From an uncultured bacterium (lineage in GTDB: Bacteria; Verrucomicrobiota; Lentisphaeria; Oligosphaerales; Oligosphaeraceae), in contig URJM01000059.1 in the NCBI GenBank assembly GCA_900548225.1, positions 1-12,775 on the forward strand: 12,775 nt of DNA, written 5' to 3'. The notes under the pieces were generated by a model. That model had not been told where the DNA came from, did not search any database, and saw nothing but the letters and a program-made list of their open reading frames with translations. Positions 1 to 5,366 of this stretch are shown piece after piece (position 1 is the stretch's first letter; each line of letters begins with the position of its first letter). The position numbers and the translations under genes were made by a program.

Positions 1-219
1 GCGCTCGACAAAAGTAGGAATTGGATTTGGTTCGCCAGGGATCTCCACGATGTAATCAAAAGAATCCTTGGCTTTTTCCGGATCCTTAAGCGCATCAATG
101 ACTTTTTTGCGAACAGATCCAAAGAGTAATCCCATCTTCCTCCCTGTTTTACTTTCCTTGACATAGAAGTTTCCACCGCCTCGCCAGTTTGTGACATAAA
201 CTCTAAACTGCTTTTCCAT
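1..219 (-). CDS. Small hypothetical protein, C-terminus beyond the window
   Basis: An open frame of 73 codons starts at an ATG (217-219) and runs off the left edge with no stop. The start is supported by a strong Shine-Dalgarno sequence, AGAGGAGGTG, a few bases upstream. The visible protein begins MEKQFRVYVTNWRGGGNFYV and is lysine-rich and hydrophilic, with no signal peptide or membrane segment. It ends in a proline-rich stretch (PGEPNPIPTF) before being cut. I do not recognise the family. Its base composition is more AT-rich than that of the housekeeping genes to the right, like the 456-782 gene. This fits acquired or mobile-element DNA next to the tRNA gene. A small accessory protein of a prophage or plasmid-like element is the most I can infer. 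Confidence 0.72.
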   Translation of the reverse strand, partial: MEKQFRVYVTNWRGGGNFYVKESKTGRKMGLLFGSVRKKVIDALKDPEKAKDSFDYIVEIPGEPNPIPTFVER

Positions 220-330
220 TTTCACCTCCTCTGTGCTCTTGTGGAACTCATTTATAATTTAACACGGAAATGGCTACATACACAGGTTCAAGTGATAAAT
301 ATTCAGCTTTTGACCTCCTTCAACTTGTTG

Positions 331-450
331 TCGTCAGCGGACTTCAATCCGTACAGGATGCGGGAGGCAGGACGGGCGGCGACAGTGGCGACCCCGAAGG
401 AGGCGGCGGAAATCTTCAAGGCACTGGCGGGAGGAATGGGGAAGTCTTGA
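331..450 (+). pseudogene. C-terminal remnant of a GC-rich gene (relic copy 1)
   Basis: From about position 331 to the TGA at 448-450 the reading frame has almost only G or C in third codon positions, unlike the AT-rich DNA just before it. It reads like a real protein end (FNPYRMREAGRAATVATPKE, then EAAEIFKALAGGMGKS). The frame can be extended upstream to a GTG at 241, but codon use there is not coding-like and no ribosome site is seen. I therefore treat it as the tail of a truncated gene. Positions 362-379 are identical to 1476-1493, and the peptide around them (EAGRA...PK) recurs there, suggesting two copies of one gene. The family is unknown; a phage or mobile-element origin is inference. 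Confidence 0.4.
362..379. repeat. 18-bp direct repeat, copy 1
   Basis: The sequence GGGAGGCAGGACGGGCGG occurs here and again, exactly, at 1476-1493 in the same orientation. In this copy it encodes REAGRA inside the GC-rich relic tail. Confidence 0.85.
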
Positions 451-469
451 CATGCCTATCCTAGGCATG
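451..469. terminator. Perfect 8-bp palindrome between convergent gene ends
   Basis: CATGCCTA-TCC-TAGGCATG forms a perfect 8-bp stem with a 3-nt loop. It begins right after the TGA (448-450) of the plus-strand relic and contains the TAG (456-458) of the minus-strand 108-aa gene. Its position suggests a bidirectional terminator. On the plus strand it is followed by a T-rich stretch (ATTTCCCTTTGCTTTTG); on the minus strand no U-tract follows. Function is inferred from shape and place only. Confidence 0.45.
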
Positions 470-782
470 CGACGATTTCCCTTTGCTTTTGTTCTTCTCG
501 CCACTCCTTCTCAAATAACCCTTCTTCATTGAGTTCCATATAAACCCATGGAGCCTTCCAAGTTTCATTCATGGCAACGTAGTACCTTACACCGTAGGTG
601 TTAAGATTGTCTATCGATTCCTCTGTGAATTCGATGTCTGCGGCCAGCTGCTCCAATGTGCCAGGATAGTCCCGGAATGCTATGCAGAAGACCCATGCAT
701 CATAGTACTTCCCAGTGTATCTATCTAGCACTTCATACAGGCTTGCGTCGAATGTCTTGACTTTTACAAGGTATCTCTTCAT
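456..782 (-). CDS. Hypothetical protein, 108 aa
   Basis: The ATG at 780-782 opens a frame of 108 codons ending at TAG 456-458. The protein starts MKRYLVKVKTFDASLYEVLD and is rich in Tyr, Trp and Glu (YDAWVF, TWKAPWVYMELNEEGLF). It ends in a charged helix-like segment (EKEWREEQKQRE). There is no signal peptide and no membrane segment, so a small soluble cytoplasmic protein is likely. I do not recognise the family. No good Shine-Dalgarno precedes the start, only an A-rich stretch (GCTAAAAAA), which lowers certainty about the exact start. It is AT-rich like the 1-219 gene and faces the same way. With the 892-1110 gene upstream it may form a short minus-strand cluster of accessory genes typical of a prophage or integrated element. 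Confidence 0.6.
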   Translation of the reverse strand: MKRYLVKVKTFDASLYEVLDRYTGKYYDAWVFCIAFRDYPGTLEQLAADIEFTEESIDNLNTYGVRYYVAMNETWKAPWVYMELNEEGLFEKEWREEQKQREIVACLG

Positions 783-786
783 TTTT

Positions 787-891
787 TTAGCTTTTCAGAG
801 AGTTGACTTTCTGCCTGGATTCCAGGTAACGGACGCATGACTCGCAACAAGGAATCCTGTGCCGTTGTGCGATTTTGACGGTGCGGCCTGG
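787..891 (-). pseudogene. In-frame continuation of the 892-1110 gene after a TAG
   Basis: Directly after the TAG at 892-894 the same minus-strand frame stays open for 34 codons and ends at TAA 787-789, five bases before the ATG of the 456-782 gene. The peptide includes HRIPCCESCVRYLESRQKV, with a CCxxC cysteine cluster that looks like part of a small metal-binding module. No ATG, GTG or TTG start lies between the TAG and this segment. The simplest reading is that a CAG codon mutated to TAG and split a gene of about 107 codons. TAG is a normal stop for recA and murF in this window, so reassignment is unlikely. A separate overlapping gene in another frame is a weaker alternative. Confidence 0.4.
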
Positions 892-1110
892 CTATTTTTC
901 ATTTTTTACAGCATCAAAAGCATTCCTAATATGCATGTAGACGGCGAGAAAGTCGGTGTTTATGTTTTCCGCGTCGGTCGTCGCGTCACCAATGCCGTAC
1001 TTCTCGCGGAGACGCCTCCTTCTGTTTGCCAGCCTCTCGCGAATCCCCTCAAGCCCGAATAGCATAGGGTCGCTAGGAGTCCGCAACAGTGTTCTTCCGG
1101 GATTATTCAT
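892..1110 (-). CDS. Small hypothetical protein, 72 aa, probably truncated by TAG
   Basis: The start is the ATG at 1108-1110, chosen because AGGAGGAAAG lies just upstream. An in-frame ATG ten codons earlier (1140) has no such site. The 72-aa product starts MNNPGRTLLRTPSDPMLFGL and has an arginine-rich middle (RERLANRRRRLREKYGIGD). It ends in an amphipathic helix (DFLAVYMHIRNAFDAVKNEK). The charge pattern suggests a nucleic-acid-binding or phage accessory protein, but I do not recognise a family. The reading frame continues for 34 sensible codons past its TAG (see 787-891), so the present protein may be a truncated form. It lies in the relic region beside tRNA-Arg. The strong ribosome site suggests translation was selected for at some time. 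Confidence 0.55.
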   Translation of the reverse strand: MNNPGRTLLRTPSDPMLFGLEGIRERLANRRRRLREKYGIGDATTDAENINTDFLAVYMHIRNAFDAVKNEK

Positions 1111-1112
1111 CT

Positions 1113-1124
1113 CTTTCCTCCTAG
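1113..1124 (-). promoter_or_regulatory. Shine-Dalgarno deciding the start at 1110
   Basis: On the minus strand CTAGGAGGAAAG ends two bases before the ATG at 1108-1110. It contains a complete AGGAGG core and favours this start over the upstream in-frame ATG at 1138-1140. Confidence 0.65.
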
Positions 1125-1216
1125 CTTTGTTGAATATCAAAATCTCCCATTACATATAACGAAGATAAGATAGCCCCTTTTTTGTTTTCTGCCTTCCCCC
1201 CCTTCGGGCGCTCGCA

Positions 1217-1257
1217 TATATACGCAGGCAGTGAAAAAACATGCCGCTCCGTATATA
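1217..1257. repeat. Interrupted inverted repeat (hairpin)
   Basis: TATATACG (1217-1224) is the exact reverse complement of CGTATATA (1250-1257). Inside lies a second pair, GGCA (1227-1230) and TGCC (1242-1245), closing a loop with an A6 run. It sits seven bases upstream of the ATG of the stop-interrupted relic at 1264. It could be an operator, the stem of a terminator or a recombination site; none can be chosen from sequence alone. Confidence 0.5.
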
Positions 1258-1263
1258 CCGAAA

Positions 1264-1509
1264 ATGCGACCGTTTTTTTTCGACGTGGCGGACAAGCGGG
1301 ACATCCTGCGCGACATCGAGAGCGACGTCTAATCCTACGAGATGGACGGCGGGAGGGTGACTCACAGGGACGCATCCAGGCAGCGGGACGCCCTGGTGCG
1401 CATGAAGAGCCGCCGTGCGTCGTCTCCCTCGACCCCGCGGAAACTTGACGACAGCGCGAGGTACTGCGAAAGCGTGGGAGGCAGGACGGGCGGGCTGGGC
1501 GGCGCCTAA
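1264..1509 (+). pseudogene. Stop-interrupted relic gene (relic copy 2)
   Basis: An ATG at 1264 opens a GC-rich, Asp/Arg-rich frame (DVADKRDILRDIESDV) that hits TAA at 1330-1332. It continues in the same frame (SYEMDGGRVTHRDASRQRDA) to TAA at 1507-1509. The continuity across the stop suggests a nonsense change, for example CAA to TAA. The segment GGRVTHRD followed by RDALVRMKS recalls small phage head-joining (gpW-like) proteins, but this is a weak resemblance. Near the end the 18-bp repeat (1476-1493) appears in a frame reading GGRTGG. In the neighbouring frame it reads WEAGRAGWAAPK, matching the tail of the relic at 331-450, so a frameshift near 1470 is also possible. No ribosome site precedes the ATG. 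I regard it as a dead gene. Confidence 0.4.
1476..1493. repeat. 18-bp direct repeat, copy 2
   Basis: This is an exact second copy of GGGAGGCAGGACGGGCGG (first at 362-379), in the same orientation and inside the degraded relic gene. In the frame ending at TAA 1562-1564 it encodes WEAGRAG, parallel to REAGRAA in copy 1. Confidence 0.85.
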
Positions 1510-1634
1510 ATGCAGCAGTGATGCCTACACAGGGCTTGCAGCATCGTCGCGCCCCCCCGCCTAAAAAACCGACCAATATGGAAGCCAGGGTATTTTTATA
1601 AAATCACAACCTGTACAGAAGCAACAAGATAGAA

Positions 1635-1711
<77 letters not shown>

Positions 1712-1745
1712 CCAATAGAATTGCCTTTCATTGGAGGGAGTGCAT

Positions 1746-1773
1746 AAGATAATCTCGGTTCAGTCGACTGCAA
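1746..1773 (-). promoter_or_regulatory. Promoter of tRNA-Arg
   Basis: On the minus strand TTGCAG (1768-1773) and TATCTT (1746-1751) are separated by 16 bases and lie about 35 bases from the mature tRNA 5' end. The spacer begins inside a perfect 10-bp palindrome, CAGTCGACTG (1761-1770), which could bind a protein. Match to the consensus is 4 of 6 for each box. Confidence 0.55.
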
Positions 1774-1908
1774 GGCGGGCTTGTGGCGCTCCTGGAGGCA
1801 TTTTTCTTGCGTGACGAGTCCGCCGGGTGCTACATTAAGCGTGGTATTTGCCTTGTCATTCTTCTTTTGGAAGTCAACCCATCCACACCATCCACCATTC
1901 CGAAGATC

Positions 1909-1913
1909 AGGAG
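1909..1913 (+). promoter_or_regulatory. Shine-Dalgarno deciding the start at 1924
   Basis: AGGAG, 10 bases upstream of ATG 1924, is the only good ribosome site near the possible starts of the long frame. The 141 bases upstream of the ATG, though open, are taken as untranslated leader. Confidence 0.5.
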
Positions 1914-1923
1914 CCTCGACACC

Positions 1924-3969
1924 ATGTCACTTCGTCCGCAACCCCATCATCTTCGTTTTCGCCAGGTTCATTTGGACTTTCACACCTCTGGCGAGATTCC
2001 TGGCATTGGCGAGCGTTTCGACAAGGAGGAGTGGCAGTCGACCCTGAAGGCCGCCCATGTCAACTCCATCACCCTGTTTGCGAAGTGCCACCATGGCTGG
2101 CACTACAACAACACCGAGGTTGGGCATCGTCATCCGCACCTTGACTACGACCTGCTGCGCGCCCAGTTCGACGCATGCAAGGAAATAGACGTCAACGCAC
2201 CGATTTACATCTCCGCGGGCTTTGACGACGCCCTGGCGGCCGAGCATCCCGAGTGGGACTCGATTCCCGTCGACCTCAAGACCATGAAGCCCGTCGCCCA
2301 GAGCAACCTTGACGCCGGGTTCCACAAGATTTGCTTCAACTCCACCTATGTCGAGCACCTTTGCGAGGAGATCAAGGAGGTCATCCGCCAATTTCCCAAC
2401 TGCGATGGCATCTTCCTTGACATCATCTGCCAGTGGCCCTGCGCCTGCCAGAACTGTGTCGACATCATGAAGAAGAAGGGTCTTGACCCCCACAATCCGG
2501 AACATCTCCAGCAGGTTGCGCAGGAGGGTCTTGAGAGATACTACCGCATGACCACGGAGGCGGTTCTTTCGGTTGATCCGAAGATGCCGATCTTCCACAA
2601 CTCCGGCCATGTCAAGCCGGGGGACCGCGCCACCCTTGACAACAACTTCTCCCACCTTGAGCTGGAATCGCTGCCCACGGGCGGCTGGGGCTACGACCAC
2701 TTTGCACTCTCCGCAAAGTATGTCCAGACACTCTCCCATGACTACCTGGGCATGACCGGCAAGTTCCATACCTCCTGGGGCGAATTCGGAGGCTACAAGC
2801 ATCCAAACGCACTCAAATACGAGTGCGACGCAATGCTCGCCTTCGGCGCCAAATGCAGCATCGGAGACCAGCTCCATCCATGCGGAAAGCTTGACAAATC
2901 AACATACAGGATCATTGGCGAGGCACTCGCGGACGTCGAAAAGAAGGAACCCTGGTGCGACTACGTCAAGAACGTCGCCGAAATCGCGATTCTGACAAAG
3001 GCGGCCGTCGAGGCGACCACCGCCCGCGACATCCACGGGGACATCGGCGCGGGGCGAGTCCTCCTCGAAGGACACTTCCTCTTCGACATCATCGACATGG
3101 CGGCGGACTTCGGCAAGTACAAGCTCATCGTCATTCCAGACGACGTGCTGATTCCCGCCGCGCTGAAGACAAGGCTGGACGCCTACCTGGCTGATGGCGG
3201 ACGCCTGCTCCTCTCCGGCAGGAGCGGCCTTGACGCGGACGGCAAGCCCCTCTTCGACATGGGCGTCGAATTCTCCGGGGAAAGCCCCTACAAGATCGAC
3301 TACATGATTCCCGTCCCCGAGTTGCAGGGGACTGACATCGACTCCCCGATGGTCATGTATCAGCCGAGCCAGCGCATCAAGGCGACCGCGGCCGGCGCAA
3401 AGGCGCTTGGTGAAATCTACGACCCATATTTCAACAGGACCGACCGGTTCCACTTCTGCTCGCACCAGCACACCCCGTATCGCCCCGACCCCACGGAATA
3501 CATCTCCGGCGTCCAATACAAGGGCATCACCTACCTTGCGCACCCGGTCTTCACCATCTACAAGGGATGGGGATGCGTTCCCTTCGCGGAGTATCTCAGG
3601 AAGATAGTGAAGCTTGCGCTTGGCGGCACTCCGCGCCTGGAATGCAACATGCCATCGACCGCGCGCGTCAGCGTCATGGACCAGGCGGGAGAGAACCGCA
3701 CGGTCATCCACCTGCTCTACGCCAACGTGATTCCCCGTGGCGGCGACAAGGTAATCAACGGGCTTGAACTCTGGGGCAACGGAATCGTCATCGAGGAACT
3801 CATGCCCCTGCGCAATACGGAAGTCACATTCCTCCCGGAAAAGCCCGTGAAGTCACTCACCCTCGAACCCCAGGGAACCGCCCTGCCCTTCGACACACTC
3901 CCGGACGGACGAATCACCTTCAAGGTCGATGAGTTCTCATGCCACCAGATGGTGGTGGCGCACTACTAG
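1924..3969 (+). CDS. Putative glycoside hydrolase, GHL6-like TIM barrel with beta-galactosidase trimerisation-type domain
   Basis: The protein has 681 aa. The start is ATG 1924 because AGGAG lies 10 bases upstream and the conserved-looking sequence begins there (LRFRQVHLDFHTSGEIPGIG). The frame is open back to GTG 1783, but that stretch does not look like this family. Residues about 10-340 form a TIM-barrel glycosidase domain of the hypothetical glycosyl hydrolase 6 (alpha-L-fucosidase-like) type. Candidate acidic catalytic residues are D166 in DGIFLDI and E246/E248 in HLELESLP. Cysteines 169, 173, 175 and 178 cluster just after D166. Residues about 378-432 resemble the Rossmann-like trimerisation domain of GH42 enzymes (IVIPDDVLI...LADGGRLLLSG). 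Residues 585-681 look like a beta-sandwich. No signal peptide is seen, so it is probably cytoplasmic, acting on imported oligosaccharides. The substrate is unknown. A terminator follows. Confidence 0.85.
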   Translation: MSLRPQPHHLRFRQVHLDFHTSGEIPGIGERFDKEEWQSTLKAAHVNSITLFAKCHHGWHYNNTEVGHRHPHLDYDLLRAQFDACKEIDVNAPIYISAGFDDALAAEHPEWDSIPVDLKTMKPVAQSNLDAGFHKICFNSTYVEHLCEEIKEVIRQFPNCDGIFLDIICQWPCACQNCVDIMKKKGLDPHNPEHLQQVAQEGLERYYRMTTEAVLSVDPKMPIFHNSGHVKPGDRATLDNNFSHLELESLPTGGWGYDHFALSAKYVQTLSHDYLGMTGKFHTSWGEFGGYKHPNALKYECDAMLAFGAKCSIGDQLHPCGKLDKSTYRIIGEALADVEKKEPWCDYVKNVAEIAILTKAAVEATTARDIHGDIGAGRVLLEGHFLFDIIDMAADFGKYKLIVIPDDVLIPAALKTRLDAYLADGGRLLLSGRSGLDADGKPLFDMGVEFSGESPYKIDYMIPVPELQGTDIDSPMVMYQPSQRIKATAAGAKALGEIYDPYFNRTDRFHFCSHQHTPYRPDPTEYISGVQYKGITYLAHPVFTIYKGWGCVPFAEYLRKIVKLALGGTPRLECNMPSTARVSVMDQAGENRTVIHLLYANVIPRGGDKVINGLELWGNGIVIEELMPLRNTEVTFLPEKPVKSLTLEPQGTALPFDTLPDGRITFKVDEFSCHQMVVAHY

Positions 3970-3995
3970 GCCGTTGCCGGAAGTAAAGACCAGGG

Positions 3996-4032
3996 GGAGC
4001 CGGCGCCGAAAGACGTCGGCTCCTTCCTCTTG
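3996..4032 (+). terminator. Terminator after the glycosidase gene
   Basis: GGAGCCGGCG (3996-4005) pairs with CGTCGGCTCC (4014-4023): 10 bp with one G-U, and an 8-nt loop CCGAAAGA. A pyrimidine-rich tail TTCCTCTTG follows. It lies 27 bases after the TAG of the glycosidase gene and before the phosphatase gene. Only the interrupted U-tract makes it less than ideal. Confidence 0.7.
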
Positions 4033-4074
4033 TCTGAACCGCCATCATCCGAGACAGCAGGGCAAACTATCAAC

Positions 4075-4527
4075 ATGGCAAGGATTCTATTCGTCTGTCA
4101 CGGAAACATCTGCCGCAGCCCAATGGCGGAATTCGTCATGAAGGACATGTTGCGACACGCAGGAATCGAAGATGTCGATGTCGAGTCGGCAGCCCTTCAT
4201 ACCGACGAAATCGGCGGCGACATCCACCCCGGGACGAAAAGGAAGCTGCGGCAGGAGGGAATCCCCTTCGGACACCGCGCCGCCTGGCTCCTGACAGCCG
4301 CAAAGGCAAGACGATACGATATGATCATCGGAATGGATGCGCACAACCGACGAGACCTGCAAAGGTTGCTGCCAGCCGATGAACAGCACAAAATCCACAG
4401 CCTCCTGGACTGGTCGCCAAACCCCAGGGACATCGCGGACCCATGGTATACGGGGGACTTCGACGAAACATACAGAGATGTCGTCGAAGGATGCGGAGAA
4501 TTACTGAAACTCCTGGGCGGCAAATAA
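4075..4527 (+). CDS. Low-molecular-weight protein tyrosine phosphatase
   Basis: The protein has 150 aa, the usual length for the family. It starts with the hydrophobic strand MARILFV followed by the phosphate-binding loop C8-HGNIC-R14-S15, the CX5RS signature in which C8 is the nucleophile. The general acid is D122 in the DPW motif (ADPWYTGDF). ATG 4075 is chosen because the family begins right there; an upstream ATG at 4030 would add 15 unlike residues. The ribosome site is weak (GCAGGG). It removes phosphate from tyrosine or arginine residues of cytoplasmic proteins. Bacterial members often control polysaccharide-synthesis tyrosine kinases (Wzb/Ptp type) or act as YwlE-type arginine phosphatases. 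No kinase is nearby, so the partner is unknown. Arsenate reductases share this fold, but the sequence fits the phosphatase branch better. Confidence 0.92.
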   Translation: MARILFVCHGNICRSPMAEFVMKDMLRHAGIEDVDVESAALHTDEIGGDIHPGTKRKLRQEGIPFGHRAAWLLTAAKARRYDMIIGMDAHNRRDLQRLLPADEQHKIHSLLDWSPNPRDIADPWYTGDFDETYRDVVEGCGELLKLLGGK

Positions 4528-4565
4528 ACGCCGACTATAACAATATCATTATAACTACTTGGAAA

Positions 4566-4832
4566 TCAATCACTTGCGTGATTGCCTTCATCCGAAGGGG
4601 CATCAATGACCTCCGACTCGTCGCAGGACTCCGACGGCTTTTCGGAGCCGCTCTTCATTTCGGTCTGGAGACGGACAGAGAAGGGAAGCCCCTTGACCTG
4701 CAATGATTGCCTGACGAAGATATTGAAGGCGGTCGTCAGGTTCATTCCCAGGTTGCCGAAGAGCTCCTCCGCTTCCTTCTTGAGGTCAATCTCCATTCGG
4801 ATGGAGAGATTTGTTGACTTTGGCTTTTTCAT
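4566..4832 (-). CDS. RelB/DinJ-family antitoxin, apparently without a toxin partner
   Basis: The protein has 88 aa. The N-terminal half has the ribbon-helix-helix pattern of RelB/DinJ antitoxins: a short strand NLSIRMEIDLKKEAEELF, then the GMNLTTAFNIFVRQSLQ helix and GLPFSV. This region binds operator DNA as a dimer. The C-terminal third, which in this family wraps the toxin, is instead acidic and Ser-rich (SEKPSESCDESEVIDAPSDE). In typical loci a RelE/YafQ toxin gene follows directly or overlaps, but here the next gene downstream is the phosphatase on the opposite strand, 38 bases away. The antitoxin is therefore an orphan in this window. No clear ribosome site precedes ATG 4830-4832. It is divergent from the phasin-like gene and could regulate the shared intergenic region. 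Confidence 0.82.
   Translation of the reverse strand: MKKPKSTNLSIRMEIDLKKEAEELFGNLGMNLTTAFNIFVRQSLQVKGLPFSVRLQTEMKSGSEKPSESCDESEVIDAPSDEGNHASD
4567..4584 (-). terminator. Small hairpin at the end of the antitoxin gene
   Basis: On the minus strand CAATCAC-GCAA-GTGATTG is a perfect 7-bp stem with a GNRA-type tetraloop, overlapping the TGA of the antitoxin gene. Only a short T-run (ATTTCC) follows, so it is a weak terminator or an RNA 3'-end stabiliser. Confidence 0.4.
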
Positions 4833-4884
4833 ATTGCAGAATGTATCATTTTTTACGGAATTTGCACGAAGATTTCAGTAAAAT

Positions 4885-4913
4885 TTGCAAAACCTTCAAT
4901 AAAATGATATATT
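4885..4913 (+). promoter_or_regulatory. Promoter of the phasin-like gene
   Basis: TTGCAA (4885-4890), a 17-base spacer and TATATT (4908-4913) give a strong sigma70-type promoter in AT-rich DNA. Transcription would start near 4920, leaving a leader of about 70 nt. AATTTGCA occurs twice (about 4859-4866 and 4883-4890), a possible binding site shared with the divergent antitoxin promoter. Confidence 0.65.
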
Positions 4914-4990
4914 CTCCTCGTTTACGCGATCTGTTTTTGTTCTTTTGGTTTGAGTCTCAAGTTTCTTTCATTTCAACGAAGGAGGTCATT

Positions 4991-5299
4991 ATGATGCTGA
5001 ATCTTTTGGAAGAGGGTTTCAACCTGGGTCTTGGCGTTGCGTCTCTTGCCTGTGGGAAGGTTGACGACTTGGTGAAGGAGACCCTGGACAAGGTTGGCGT
5101 GAAGGTTGAGGACAGGGCTGAGCTGCGCCAGAAGCTGATTGACGAGGGCAAGGCCGCCCGTGAGCGCATTGCCTCCACCGTGAAGGAGCAGAGTGCAAAG
5201 GTCAGCGAGTACATGCCATTGGCTGGCAAGCTTGACGCCATCCTCGGGAAGCTGGAAAAGCTCGAGGCGGAGATTGCAGAGCTGAAGGCTGGAAAATAG
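4991..5299 (+). CDS. Phasin / PhaF-like coiled-coil protein
   Basis: The protein has 102 aa. The start is ATG 4991 (or the next codon, 4994), following the strong ribosome site AAGGAGGT. The N-terminus is a hydrophobic helix (MMLNLLEEGFNLGLGVASLA). It is followed by the pattern seen in short PhaF/phasin-superfamily proteins: GKVDDLVKETLDKVGVKVED, then RAELRQKLIDEGKAARERI. The C-terminus is a leucine-zipper-like coiled coil (LDAILGKLEKLEAEIAELKA). Relatives bind polyhydroxyalkanoate granules or act as small structural or regulatory proteins. Many short members occur in bacteria without PHA synthesis, so granule binding is only a possibility. It is a single-gene transcript with its own promoter (4885-4913) and terminator (5323-5361). 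Strong signals at both ends suggest high expression. Confidence 0.75.
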   Translation: MMLNLLEEGFNLGLGVASLACGKVDDLVKETLDKVGVKVEDRAELRQKLIDEGKAARERIASTVKEQSAKVSEYMPLAGKLDAILGKLEKLEAEIAELKAGK

Positions 5300-5322
5300 C
5301 CGAACTCGAATCATATTCTGAG

Positions 5323-5361
5323 GACGCGCGGGAGCGAGGTTGCATCCGCGCGTCTTTTTTA
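5323..5361 (+). terminator. Intrinsic terminator of the phasin-like gene
   Basis: GACGCGCGG (5323-5331) pairs perfectly with CCGCGCGTC (5346-5354), with an extra G-U pair inside, and is followed directly by TTTTTTATT. It is a textbook rho-independent terminator. It ends only six bases before the chosen folC start codon. Confidence 0.93.
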
Positions 5362-5366
5362 TTGCC

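Larger units (their letters stand above)
1..1634. mobile_element. Probable relic of an integrated element next to tRNA-Arg
   Basis: This stretch differs from the rest of the window. It has small orphan genes, low coding density, patchwork base composition (AT-rich 1-330 and 456-800, GC-rich relic tails), interrupted frames and a duplicated 18-bp segment. It lies on the 3' side of a tRNA-Arg gene, the side on which tRNA-targeting integrases insert. No integrase, transposase, terminase, capsid gene or repeat of the tRNA 3' end is visible within the window, so the boundaries and the type of element are unknown. The stretch 1510-1634 shows no gene, only AT-rich DNA such as ATTTTTATAAAAT. Confidence 0.35.

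Noticed and set aside
892..894. TAG reassigned to an amino acid, as in some gut phages
   Set aside because: TAG is the genuine stop of recA, murF and other genes in the window, and the other relic is broken by TAA. Simple decay explains both. It would need the full element to test.
1121..1576. 151-codon minus-strand frame opposite the second relic
   Set aside because: It is Arg/Pro/Ser/Cys-rich in the way typical of antisense to GC-rich coding sequence. The plus-strand relic reads more like a protein.
1783..1923. N-terminal extension of the glycosidase from GTG 1783
   Set aside because: There is no ribosome site at 1783, the extension has no family-like sequence, and AGGAG precedes ATG 1924.
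1927..2877. Long minus-strand open frame opposite the glycosidase gene
   Set aside because: It is the antisense shadow of a clear GC-rich gene, and its protein shows only runs of Val, Leu and Gly typical of such shadows. The same holds for 2899-3711.
4197..4523. Toxin partner for the antitoxin on the minus strand
   Set aside because: The only frame there is antisense to the phosphatase gene and lacks any RelE/YafQ-like pattern.
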